DNA of 64,000 bases from Anaerolineales bacterium (GTDB taxonomy: Bacteria; Chloroflexota; Anaerolineae; Anaerolineales; Villigracilaceae). Both the position numbers and the translations under genes were made by a program. The notes under the pieces were generated by a model. That model saw only the letters and a list, made by a program, of their open reading frames with translations, was not told the origin of the DNA and searched no databases. The stretch lies in NCBI GenBank assembly GCA_019187665.1, contig JABARH010000014.1, positions 94,165 to 158,164 on the forward strand. The letters run 5' to 3'. Positions 27,324-35,728 of this stretch are shown piece after piece (position 1 is the first letter of the stretch; the number at the start of each line of letters is the position of its first letter).

Positions 27324-28523
27324 ATGACCAAACAACAAAATCCATTCAGCGATCCCGTCGTTCTCGTCACGCTTGGCGTGGTGTTGGTGGCGGTTGCCTT
27401 TGCCCTGCTCATTTTCCAGCCCAGCGGCGCGCAGACGATCGCTCCCGCTTCGGGCGCGTGGGCGCAGATCGTCGTCGCCTTCGTCACTGGCCTCACCACA
27501 GGCGGTTTGAGTTGCCTCGCGGTGCAGGGAGGCTTGCTGGCTTCCTCGCTGGCGCATCAGATCGAACAGGATTTTCTCGCGCACGCGCCGAAGACCCATC
27601 CGAAAAAACACGCGAAGAAAATCGAATCCGTCCCCGCGCCGCATGCCAACTCCGCGCTGCCCATCTTTCTGTTTCTGGTCGCGAAAGTTGCGGCATACAC
27701 ATTGCTCGGCGCGCTGCTTGGCTGGCTCGGTTCCTTCCTCAGCCTCAGTCCCATGACCCGCGCGTTTCTGATGATCGCCATCGGAATTTTCATGATCGGC
27801 AACGCGCTGCGCATGTTCAACGTGCATCCGATCTTTCGCTACTTCTCCATCGAGCCGCCCAAATTCATCACGCGCTACATCCGCCGCACCGCCAAAGGCG
27901 CCGACACCTTCACGCCCCTCTTCCTCGGCGCGCTGACTGTCTTCATTCCCTGCGGCGTGACGCAAGCCATGATGGCCACCGCCCTCGGCACAGGCAGCGC
28001 GCTCATGGGCGCGGCGCTGATGCTCGCCTTCACGCTCGGCACGAGTCCCGTCTTCTTCGCTCTCGCCTGGTTGACGACGACCCTCGGCGCGAAACTCGAA
28101 AAATTTTTCATGCGATTCGTCGCCGCCGTCGTTTTGATCTTCGGATTCGTGACGCTCGACTCGGGACTCAACCTGATCGGTTCGCCTCTCTCGCTTCAAA
28201 ACCTGACGCGCGCGTGGTTCGCCCCATCCAGCGCTTCCGCCCCCGCGCTCGACGCGGACGGCTCGCTGACGGTCAACGTGCAAAACCAGGGATACTTCCC
28301 GCGCACGCTGCGCGCCGCCGCCGACACCGCCTTCACGCTCGATCTTGTCACCAATGAAACGTATTCCTGCGCGCGCGACTTTGTCATCCCCAGCCTGAAC
28401 TTCTACCAACTCCTGCCCGCCAGCGGAACGGTCCAGGTGAACATCCCTCCCCAGCCCGCAGGGACAAAACTCTTCTTCACCTGCTCGATGGGCATGTACA
28501 CAGGCCAGATCGTATTCGAGTAA
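27324..28523 (+). CDS. TauE/SafE- or UreH-like membrane protein with C-terminal cupredoxin-like domain
   Basis: A 399-residue protein. The first ~290 residues hold about seven membrane helices with repeated glycine-rich segments (GLTTGGLSCLAVQGGLLAS, FTPLFLGALTVFIPCGVTQAMM), like the UreH/DsbD-type cytochrome biogenesis fold. The C-terminal ~110 residues are an exported cupredoxin-like domain with TYSCARDFVIPSLNF and FTCSMGMYTGQIVF, where Cys and Met can bind copper. Its place in the copper operon suggests copper export or delivery. A His/Lys-rich cytoplasmic or periplasmic loop (KTHPKKHAKKIE) is present. Start ATG after the array. Confidence 0.82.
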   Translation: MTKQQNPFSDPVVLVTLGVVLVAVAFALLIFQPSGAQTIAPASGAWAQIVVAFVTGLTTGGLSCLAVQGGLLASSLAHQIEQDFLAHAPKTHPKKHAKKIESVPAPHANSALPIFLFLVAKVAAYTLLGALLGWLGSFLSLSPMTRAFLMIAIGIFMIGNALRMFNVHPIFRYFSIEPPKFITRYIRRTAKGADTFTPLFLGALTVFIPCGVTQAMMATALGTGSALMGAALMLAFTLGTSPVFFALAWLTTTLGAKLEKFFMRFVAAVVLIFGFVTLDSGLNLIGSPLSLQNLTRAWFAPSSASAPALDADGSLTVNVQNQGYFPRTLRAAADTAFTLDLVTNETYSCARDFVIPSLNFYQLLPASGTVQVNIPPQPAGTKLFFTCSMGMYTGQIVFE

Positions 28524-28533
28524 ACTAAACGTA

Positions 28534-28617
28534 CAGAACTTACGCAAAATCTTGCGTAGGGCGCGTTCTCTAACGCGCCTGCTGGCGTTAGAGAACGCCA
28601 ATTATGCGTAAGTCCTG
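28534..28617. mobile_element. MITE-like element, copy 1 (short form)
   Basis: An 84-bp non-coding element with terminal inverted repeats CAGAACTTACGCA and TGCGTAAGTCCTG (one mismatch) and a direct repeat ACGTA on each side (28529-28533 and 28618-28622), i.e. a 5-bp target duplication. The internal sequence is itself a hairpin (GCGTTCTCTAACGC and GCGTTAGAGAACGC). It interrupts the copper operon. It lacks about 46 internal bases present in copy 2. Confidence 0.9.
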
Positions 28618-28696
28618 ACGTAGAAAACGTCCCCGCGCCATCCAGTCACAACACAGGCGACGCTCTCCAGCGTCGGACTGATAAGTTGGAGACCCC

Positions 28697-28909
28697 ATGA
28701 TCAAACAAACCTTCCGCGTCGCAGATATGTCCTGCTCAAACTGCGCCATGAAACTGGAGAGTCTCGAAGATTCCCTCGACGGCGTCAAAGAGATCAACGC
28801 CAGCTATCACAAGCTAAGCATGACTGTTGAGTACGACGAGACCCGTCTCACCGCCGCGCAGATCGTGGAGGCCGTCAAACGCAAGGGCTACACTGCCGTC
28901 CCCGCGTAA
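28697..28909 (+). CDS. HMA-domain copper-binding protein
   Basis: A 70-residue heavy-metal-associated domain with the motif DMSCSNCAMKLE (Cys13, Cys16) and the normal fold length. It is a second copper chaperone, distinct from the one at 24063 and closer to the N-terminal domain type of CopA. It is the last gene of the copper operon; an inserted MITE separates it from the previous gene, and a terminator follows. Confidence 0.9.
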   Translation: MIKQTFRVADMSCSNCAMKLESLEDSLDGVKEINASYHKLSMTVEYDETRLTAAQIVEAVKRKGYTAVPA

Positions 28910-28924
28910 GCAACGCGGAGCAGG

Positions 28925-28955
28925 CTCCCCGTTCAGAAAGAAGCGGGGGGTTTTT
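28925..28955 (+). terminator. Rho-independent terminator of the copper operon
   Basis: Stem CTCCCCG with CGGGGGG (one G-U pair) around a 12-base loop, followed by five T. Confidence 0.75.
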
Positions 28956-28978
28956 CCGCCATCGGTTATACTCGTCGC

Positions 28979-29872
28979 ATGAAAAAGGGCATTCTTTACG
29001 GCTTGGGCGCATACGCGCTCTGGGGATTGTTTCCCATCTATTGGAAGTTTCTGCATGCGGTCCCCGCCCTGCAGATCATCGGGCATCGCATTGGCTGGTC
29101 GTTCATTGTCCTGGTTGCCTTCATCCTGCTGACCAAACAATGGCGGGATTTTCGCGCGGCGCTCCGCCCAAAGGTGATCGGCGTATACGCCCTGGCGGGC
29201 ATCCTGCTTTCGATCAACTGGCTCATTTATGTGTGGGGAGTGAACGCGGATTTTATCGTCGAGACCAGTCTTGGATATTTTATTAATCCGCTTTTGAGCG
29301 TTTTATTCGGCGTTATTTTTCTGCGCGAGCGCCTGCGTTTCGCGCAATGGATTCCCGTCGCGGTCGCCGCGCTCGGCGTCCTTTATTTAACGTTCGTGTA
29401 TGGCCGCCTGCCGTGGATCGCGCTCTCGCTGGCGTTTTCCTTTGGCCTGTACGGCCTTGTCAAAAAGATCGCGCCGCTCGGCTCGCTGTATGGCCTCGCG
29501 CTCGAAACCGCCGCCGTCTTCCCTGTGGCGCTGATCTACCTGCTCTATGTGGAAGCGACAGGCGCGGGCGTCTTTCTGCATGATCGGCCGATCGTTGACC
29601 TCCTGCTCGCGGGCGCGGGCGTCGTCACCACCATCCCACTGCTCATGTTCGCTTCCGCCGCCAGGCAGATCCCGCTGACGATGGTCGGCCTCCTTCAATA
29701 TATCGCGCCGACCCTGCAATTTCTGATCGGCGTCTTCATCTACAAAGAGCCGTTCGACCGCTCGCACCTGATCGGCTTTGGCATTGTCTGGCTGGCGCTG
29801 ATTATTTTCTGGGTTGAAAACCACCTTGCGCGCCGCGCCGTCGCCGAGCCGATTCCCGAACTGGCAGATTGA
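28979..29872 (+). CDS. rarD: RarD-type EamA transporter
   Basis: A 297-residue, ten-helix inner-membrane protein of the drug/metabolite transporter superfamily. The opening KKGILYGLGAYALWGLFPIYWKFL and the WRDFRAAL loop, NWLIYVWGVN, ETSLGYFINPLLSVLFGVIF and QYIAPTLQFLIGVFIY segments are diagnostic for RarD. The substrate is not known; the Escherichia coli member is named for a chloramphenicol phenotype. It follows a terminator and is likely transcribed on its own. Confidence 0.9.
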   Translation: MKKGILYGLGAYALWGLFPIYWKFLHAVPALQIIGHRIGWSFIVLVAFILLTKQWRDFRAALRPKVIGVYALAGILLSINWLIYVWGVNADFIVETSLGYFINPLLSVLFGVIFLRERLRFAQWIPVAVAALGVLYLTFVYGRLPWIALSLAFSFGLYGLVKKIAPLGSLYGLALETAAVFPVALIYLLYVEATGAGVFLHDRPIVDLLLAGAGVVTTIPLLMFASAARQIPLTMVGLLQYIAPTLQFLIGVFIYKEPFDRSHLIGFGIVWLALIIFWVENHLARRAVAEPIPELAD

Positions 29873-29943
29873 CCCGGCAAACCGCCTTCGTTCCCACAGT
29901 CCTGCCGTATAATGGCAGCGTCGCTTCCACCTCCAGAGGTTGC

Positions 29944-31074
29944 ATGCTTGTTATCGAACAGATAGATACCAGCAACAAGGACCAGGTCAGGCGTTTTGTC
30001 GAATTTCCGTATCGCCTCTATCGCGATTGCGCGCAATGGGTGCCGCCTCTTTTTGTGGACGCCTACCTGCCGCTCAACCGCAAGAAACATCCCTTCTTCG
30101 AACACTCCGAAGCGGACTTCTTCCTCGCCGTCCGCGATGGGGAAGTGGTGGGACGCATTTGCGGGGGCATCAACAAACCCTTCAACAAATATCACGGGAC
30201 GAAGAAAGCGCAGTTCGCCTTTTTTGAATCTGTGGACGATCCATCCGTGGCAGACGCCCTCTTTGCCTCTGTCTTGGACTGGGCGCGGGCGCGCGGCATG
30301 GACACCTTGATCGGCCCCAAAGGCTTGTCTCCGTTCGACGGCTACGGGATTCAAGTGCAAGGCTTCGAGCAGCGCCAGATGATGACGATGATGAACTACA
30401 ACTTCGATTACTATCCCAAATTAGTTGAGGCGCTCGGCTTTGAAAAGGAGGTGGACTTTGTCTCGTGCTATCTTCCCACTGAGTCATTCAAGATTCCCGA
30501 ACGCGTCGAACGCATTGCCAAACGCGTGCTCGAACGCGGCAGTCTGTGGGTGAAACGCTTCAAGAGCAAACGTGAATTGGTCTCATGGGCGCCGCGCATT
30601 GGAGCCGCATACAACAAAGCCTTCATCCACAACTGGGAATATTATCCCTTTTCGCCCGGCGACATCCAATACGCCGTGGACAACATCTTCCTCGTCGCCG
30701 ACCACCGCCTGATCAAGGTCATCCTGCACGAGGAAGAGATCGTTGGATTCCTCTTCGCCTTTCCGGATGTTTCTGCCGCGTTGCAGCGCGCACGGGGGCG
30801 TCTGCTCCCGTTCGGCCTCCCCGATCTGCTGTTGGAAATGAGGCGCACGAAGACCGTCAGCGGAAACGGGATGGGCATCCTGCCGGAATTTCAAGGCCAG
30901 GGCGGCAACGCTCTCCTCTACTATGAAATGGGCAAGACCCTGCTCGACTTCGGTCAATTCGAACACGTCGAGATGACCCAGGTTGCCGAGACCACCGAAC
31001 AGATGCGCGCAGACTTGAAAAATTTGAATGGGGTGGAATATAAAAATCATCGCGTGTACCGTAGAAAAATATAG
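29944..31074 (+). CDS. GNAT-like acetyltransferase, uncharacterised
   Basis: A 376-residue protein of an uncharacterised N-acetyltransferase-like family. It has two acetyltransferase-like halves: an N-terminal one (ADFFLAVRDGEVVGRICGG) and a C-terminal one (EEEIVGFLFAFPD and NGMGILPEFQGQGGNALLYYEM, resembling the acetyl-CoA binding Q/R-x-x-G-x-G/A loop). Conserved aromatic stretches (NYNFDYYPKLVEALGF) link them. The substrate is unknown. I take the ATG at 29944. A heptamer inverted repeat lies directly after its stop. Confidence 0.65.
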   Translation: MLVIEQIDTSNKDQVRRFVEFPYRLYRDCAQWVPPLFVDAYLPLNRKKHPFFEHSEADFFLAVRDGEVVGRICGGINKPFNKYHGTKKAQFAFFESVDDPSVADALFASVLDWARARGMDTLIGPKGLSPFDGYGIQVQGFEQRQMMTMMNYNFDYYPKLVEALGFEKEVDFVSCYLPTESFKIPERVERIAKRVLERGSLWVKRFKSKRELVSWAPRIGAAYNKAFIHNWEYYPFSPGDIQYAVDNIFLVADHRLIKVILHEEEIVGFLFAFPDVSAALQRARGRLLPFGLPDLLLEMRRTKTVSGNGMGILPEFQGQGGNALLYYEMGKTLLDFGQFEHVEMTQVAETTEQMRADLKNLNGVEYKNHRVYRRKI

Positions 31075-31078
31075 TCAC

Positions 31079-31129
31079 AGGTCAAAAGTCGAAAGTCAGC
31101 AGACCTTAACCTTTGACTTTCGACTTTCG
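31079..31129. repeat. Two-armed heptamer repeat between genes
   Basis: Heptamers GTCAAAA, GTCGAAA, GTCAGCA are followed by the opposed arm TTTGACT, TTCGACT, TTCGA. The arms AAAGTCGAAAGTC and GACTTTCGACTTT are complementary apart from register. The same sequence family is inserted inside copA at 26798. Confidence 0.75.
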
Positions 31130-31141
31130 ATGGAATATGCC

Positions 31142-31672
31142 ATGCGCCACCCTCTTGAATTCATCTCACCCGAAAAACGAAAACCTCTCTTCATCCTCTT
31201 CCTCGCATTGACCCTTCTGCTCTTTGCCGTCTTCCGCGTGCTGGACGAGCCGCTTCGGACTCCTGCCGCGCCGAATGGCATCGTCTCATTGGAGTTGGCG
31301 CGGTCGCCCGGCGCCTCCGTGGACATGGTCAACTCGTGGAGCGAGCACGCGCGCCTGCTGGCCGCCTTCGGCCTTGGCATGGATTATCTCTTCATGCCGC
31401 TCTACGCTCTCGCGCTCTCGCTCGGAATCCTGCTCGCGTCTAGGCGTCACACCGGCGGGTTCGCGCGTCTGGGCGCGTGGATGGGTTGGGCCGCGTTGGC
31501 CGCGCCGTTGTTCGACGCCGTTGAAAATTACGGCTTGCTTCATTCTCTGCTCAGTCCGCTATTTTCATTGTGGCCGTTGATCGCCTCTGTCTGCGCTGCG
31601 ATAAAATTCACTTTGTTGTTATTGGGTTTGTTGTATGCGTTGATCGGCTGGTTATGGCTGAAGAGAATGTAG
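31142..31672 (+). CDS. Integral membrane protein, function unknown
   Basis: A 176-residue protein that I do not recognise. About four membrane helices are visible: LFILFLALTLLLFAVF, YLFMPLYALALSLGILLA, LGAWMGWAALAAPLFDAVEN, and FTLLLLGLLYALIGWLWL. An ATG at 31130 would add four residues. The terminal TAG (31670-31672) is the TAG of the first unit of the following octamer array, so the original C-terminus may have been lost. Confidence 0.6.
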   Translation: MRHPLEFISPEKRKPLFILFLALTLLLFAVFRVLDEPLRTPAAPNGIVSLELARSPGASVDMVNSWSEHARLLAAFGLGMDYLFMPLYALALSLGILLASRRHTGGFARLGAWMGWAALAAPLFDAVENYGLLHSLLSPLFSLWPLIASVCAAIKFTLLLLGLLYALIGWLWLKRM

Positions 31673-31925
31673 ACATGTAGACGCGTACATATGTAGACAT
31701 GTAGACATGTAGACATGTAGACATGTAGACATGTAGACACGTAGACACGTAGACACGTAGACACACCGCCTGTGTACCTGTATACCTGTATACCTGTATA
31801 CCTGTATACCTGTATACCTGTATACCTGTGTACTTGTGTACCTGTGTACCTGTGTACCCGTGTACCCGTGTACCTGTGTACTTGTGTACCTGTGTACCTG
31901 TATCCCTGTATACCTGTGTCCCTCC
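31669..31925. repeat. Two-armed octamer array before the BTAD regulator
   Basis: Plus arm of about 12 GTAGACAT/GTAGACAC octamers (31669-31762), then an opposite arm of about 20 CTGTATAC/CTGTGTAC octamers (31768-31922). It runs from the stop of the membrane protein gene to five bases before the regulator ATG. Because the opposite arm is open in all frames, an upstream ATG inside it reads in frame into the regulator. Confidence 0.95.
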
Positions 31926-31929
31926 CCCC

Positions 31930-34900
31930 ATGCTAACCATCCACCTCTTCAGCTCGATACAAGTTTTCGATGGGGATACATTACTGCCGCCATTTCCCAC
32001 ACAACGATCCCGCGAACTCTTTGCCATTCTGGCCTCGCAACCCAATCATCCGCATTTGCGCGCAAGTCTTGCCGGGAATCTCTGGCCCGAAAAAACAGAC
32101 GACAAGGCGCGCGCCAGTCTCAACACCGAGTTGTGGCGCGTCCGTCAGTCGTTGGGCAAAGCGGATCAATATCTTGAGCTGACGCGCGACACGCTCGCGT
32201 TAAAGATCCCTGCCGAACAGGTGGACATTCACCAATTTCGCGCGCTGGTTAAACGCGGCGACGTTTCTGCATTGCAGGAAGCGCTCGCATCCTATCGCGG
32301 CGAATTTCTCGAAGGCTGTTACGCCGACTGGTGCCTGCTCGAACGCGAACAACTTGCAGACCTCTTCCGCAGTGTATTGGATGGATTGCTTCGCCACCAC
32401 GAGTCGCGCGGAGAATTCAACGAGGCCATTGCCATCGCAAAACGCCTCGCCGCCCTCGACCCGTTGCGCGAAGAGATGCACCGCGCCTTGATGCGCCTGT
32501 ATGCCGCGCTCGGCGACCGCCCCGTCGCGCTGGCGCAGTATCAAACCTGCAAAACTATTTTAATGCGCGAACTCGGCATCGCGCCCATGCCCGAGACCGA
32601 AGCGCTCTATCTCAAGATTCGCCAGACCGCGCCGCTTGAAGATCACTGGTCGAATCGCCGCGCAGCCGTGCAAAAAATTTCGGAACACCGTCTCGCCGAA
32701 ATGCGCCTCGCCAAACAATACCTGCCAGACCTGTACACGCCGCGCGCCGCTCTGGACAAAAACATGGAAGCGTTCAGCGCCTCCGATGCAGTTGGCCTGA
32801 TACTGATTGGCCAGTCTGGCTGCGGCAAGAGCGCCTATCTCGCGCGCCTGGCCGAAACGCGGCTGGAGCGCGGCGACCTGGTACTGCTGCTCGATTCGTC
32901 CAGCCTCACGCTCAACCTTCACCGCGAATTGACGCGTCAACTGTGGGGGTCGGAAACCATTTCGCCGGAGGAGGCTTTGTCCGCGCTCGGCCGCGAGGCG
33001 GCTGGGCGCGGCCGCGCGGTCTGGATTCTGCTCGACGAGTTGAATGCCTTTCACGACCTGGGCGCCGCCCCCGCCGACCTGTTACGCCGACTCGACTCAT
33101 TGATCGCCGCGGTCCATCACCAAACAGATACGCATGCCGTGAAGTTCGTCATTGCCTGCCGCGAACATGCGTGGCGCGCCCTGTCCCTCAGCGGCGCGGC
33201 CAATTTGAACTGGGGCTGTTATTTCCAGCGCGAGCCGATCGCGGTGGGCCCATACACGCCCGAAGAAACAAGCGCAAGTTTTGAAGCCTTCCGACAATTC
33301 TTCAAGATCAAAAACTCATACGATGAACTCTCCGATGAAATGCGCGAACGCTGCCGCACGCCTTTCCTCTTGCGCCTCACTGCCGAAACCTGGCAGGGAC
33401 AAGCCATTCCTGTCACGGGTTCAACGGGACGGCTATTCCACAATTACTTCGAGCGAGTCGTGAGTCATCCATCCGCGCGCGCGCTGGTTGCCGATCTGGT
33501 CGCGCGCATCGTGCAGAAACGTCAGGCGCAACTGTCGTTAACCGAGTTGCGCGCCGACCCCGCCTTCCAGGCCGCCCTTGCCGACGATCCGCACGCGCCG
33601 CTCCAACGCCTGCTCGAGGCGGGCGTGCTGGCCCTCGCGGGCGCCGATTTTGCGCCGCGCCTGCGCTTCGCGCACGAACGACTGCTCGAATATCTGCTGG
33701 CGCAATATTACGACGCGCAATGCGCGGAAGGAAGTCTCGACGAAGATTGCATCATCAACATGGCGCGCGACTCGCGCGCCTTCCCCGCCTTGTGGGGCGC
33801 GGCCTTAACTCTGCTCCTGCTTGGAAAAAACATGGAGCAATTCATCCTGCTGGCTGAAAGCGAATCCTCCGAAGCGCGCCAACTTGTAATCGAGGGACTG
33901 GCCTCGCTCCATCAAGAGGACGCCTCGCTCGCCCAACAATTCGCCAGCCGTCTGCTCGCCCGCCCCGCCGCAGAATCCAAGCGCGCCGCGCTCTTCGCCG
34001 CCAGCCACATGGGGCAGACGGGCTTCGACCTGTTCCGATTCGCTTCCGACTCGCGCGACGCGTTCACGCGCCAGACGATGATCGTTGTGATCAACGCCAT
34101 CTACCAGCGCGACCCGCGCATCGTCCTCGCCGTCCTGCATCATCTGCTCGACGACATCAGCCTGCGCACCTTCATCACCGCCTCGCCGCGCCTGCAAGTG
34201 GGCATGCGCATCATGGGATTCTTCACGCGCTATGGCCTCGACAAAAAATCGCTGGACGAGGCCGAGCGCCTGATCCACACGCTCGCGGTAAAGAAACTAC
34301 GCCTGCCCTCCGAATCGAATCGCATCGGACGCCTGCTCGTCCAGCGATTGCTTTCGATCAACACCACCTCCTGGCCTGCCGATCGCGGCGCGGTGGAGGC
34401 GGTGGCGCATGTTGGTTCGCTCACGCCCGAGGTGGATGCCGCATATCGCCGCATGCTTCACTGCCTCAAACTGCGCGGCGACGGCCTCGATCAAATTTCG
34501 CTGGACGATCTTCGCCTGTTGCTGGCCTGCCCCTCCGACGCGGTGCGTTACCTCGCGCATCATCAACTTTGTATGTGGATCAACCTGCGCGAGGCACAGG
34601 CATTGCAGGCGATCCAAACTCTTTTCGATTCGGTCAATGATCCCGAAGTTCGTTTATGGTTGTTGATGACGTTCCAGCCGCTCAACGCGCCGCGCATCAA
34701 ACCGCTTTCACTCAACGGTTTGCACACGCTCGAAAATTTGACGGCGCGCTTTGCGGAGGAACATCCCGACATGTTCCTCGAAGGCGTCTCGCGCGGCACG
34801 CTCGGACTGTTCGGCCCGATCGCATTTTTCCCGCTTGGGATGCGCTGCGCGCGCGCCCATCAATTTGACTTCCCTCTGCTGGCCGCCCGCCTCGCCTCGG

Positions 34901-35367
34901 ACCCGGAGCGGATCGCACAGCACTTGCGTTTGCTCGCCCCGGTCGGATGGTTCCACCCGCAGGAAGCGCTGGCTTTCATCGAGAAGCATGTCAACTTCAA
35001 AAAGGCGCTACATCCACAACTCGCTGAAACGCTTGGACGCATCTGGGTCAGCCATCCCGAAGTCGTGGACACCTTCCTGCGCCGCGTCGGCGTGGACGGG
35101 GCGACACAGCAACACCTCCACGCGGACGCGGACATCGAAGTCACGTTGCGAAGCATCAACCTCATCCACAACACCGACCTGCGCGTCAGCAGTGTCTTGC
35201 TCGGCGCACCCTATGGAAAGTGGGTGACCGATTCGGTCTTTGAAGGCTACGTTGATTCAAAAAGTTTCGAGCAGGCCGCCTCCCGTTTTGGTCGCGGATT
35301 GGTGGATGTTTATATGGAATCTGGCTGGAGGCTGAAAAAGATTTTGGGCCTGGAAGGAAAAGCGTAG
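31930..35367 (+). CDS. BTAD/SARP-type regulator with P-loop ATPase and repeat region
   Basis: A 1145-residue cytoplasmic regulator. Residues 1-95 form a winged-helix DNA-binding domain (RSRELFAILASQP, LWPEKTDDKARASLNTELWRVRQ). Residues 95-240 form the bacterial transcriptional activator domain (AIAKRLAALDPLREEMHRALMRLYAALGD). A P-loop follows (GQSGCGKS, 294-301) with a Walker B strand (WILLDEL, 365), as in STAND-type signalling ATPases. The remaining ~600 residues are helical repeats. Such proteins usually switch genes after ligand or damage sensing; the target is unknown. The ATG at 31930 lacks a ribosome site because an array precedes it. Alternative ATGs inside the array would add repeat-encoded residues. 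Confidence 0.82.
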   Translation: MLTIHLFSSIQVFDGDTLLPPFPTQRSRELFAILASQPNHPHLRASLAGNLWPEKTDDKARASLNTELWRVRQSLGKADQYLELTRDTLALKIPAEQVDIHQFRALVKRGDVSALQEALASYRGEFLEGCYADWCLLEREQLADLFRSVLDGLLRHHESRGEFNEAIAIAKRLAALDPLREEMHRALMRLYAALGDRPVALAQYQTCKTILMRELGIAPMPETEALYLKIRQTAPLEDHWSNRRAAVQKISEHRLAEMRLAKQYLPDLYTPRAALDKNMEAFSASDAVGLILIGQSGCGKSAYLARLAETRLERGDLVLLLDSSSLTLNLHRELTRQLWGSETISPEEALSALGREAAGRGRAVWILLDELNAFHDLGAAPADLLRRLDSLIAAVHHQTDTHAVKFVIACREHAWRALSLSGAANLNWGCYFQREPIAVGPYTPEETSASFEAFRQFFKIKNSYDELSDEMRERCRTPFLLRLTAETWQGQAIPVTGSTGRLFHNYFERVVSHPSARALVADLVARIVQKRQAQLSLTELRADPAFQAALADDPHAPLQRLLEAGVLALAGADFAPRLRFAHERLLEYLLAQYYDAQCAEGSLDEDCIINMARDSRAFPALWGAALTLLLLGKNMEQFILLAESESSEARQLVIEGLASLHQEDASLAQQFASRLLARPAAESKRAALFAASHMGQTGFDLFRFASDSRDAFTRQTMIVVINAIYQRDPRIVLAVLHHLLDDISLRTFITASPRLQVGMRIMGFFTRYGLDKKSLDEAERLIHTLAVKKLRLPSESNRIGRLLVQRLLSINTTSWPADRGAVEAVAHVGSLTPEVDAAYRRMLHCLKLRGDGLDQISLDDLRLLLACPSDAVRYLAHHQLCMWINLREAQALQAIQTLFDSVNDPEVRLWLLMTFQPLNAPRIKPLSLNGLHTLENLTARFAEEHPDMFLEGVSRGTLGLFGPIAFFPLGMRCARAHQFDFPLLAARLASDPERIAQHLRLLAPVGWFHPQEALAFIEKHVNFKKALHPQLAETLGRIWVSHPEVVDTFLRRVGVDGATQQHLHADADIEVTLRSINLIHNTDLRVSSVLLGAPYGKWVTDSVFEGYVDSKSFEQAASRFGRGLVDVYMESGWRLKKILGLEGKA

Positions 35368-35385
35368 TGGTAAGCCGTAGGCCGT

Positions 35386-35655
35386 AGGCAGGTATACAGG
35401 TACACAGGTACACAGGTACACAGGTACACAGGTATACAGGTATACAGGTATACAGGTATACAGGTACACAGGTACACAGGTATACAGGTACGTGTCTACG
35501 TGTCTACATGTCTACATGTCTACGTGTCTACATGTCTACATGTCTACGTGTCTACGTGTGTACGTGTCTACATGTCTACGTGTCTACGTGTCTACATGTC
35601 TACATGTCTACGTGTCTACGTGTGTACGTGTCTACGTGTCTACATATCTACATGC
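35386..35655. repeat. Two-armed octamer array, reversed layout
   Basis: A GTATACAG/GTACACAG arm (35386-35487) is followed by a GTGTCTAC/GTGTCTACAT arm (35488-35655). This is the reverse-complement order of the arrays at 24282, 27181 and 31669, i.e. the same composite element in opposite orientation. It starts about 20 bases past the regulator stop. Confidence 0.95.
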
Positions 35656-35728
35656 CCACCTCCACTGTGAGAGTTTTGTGAGAGCGGGGGAGTAGCATGT
35701 CGGCAGATACCAGTCAAAGGAGGCTGAC

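Noticed and set aside
27294..28601. 435-codon minus-strand frame opposite the TauE-like gene
   Set aside because: GC-rich antisense frame, no family resemblance; the plus-strand protein has clear membrane helices.
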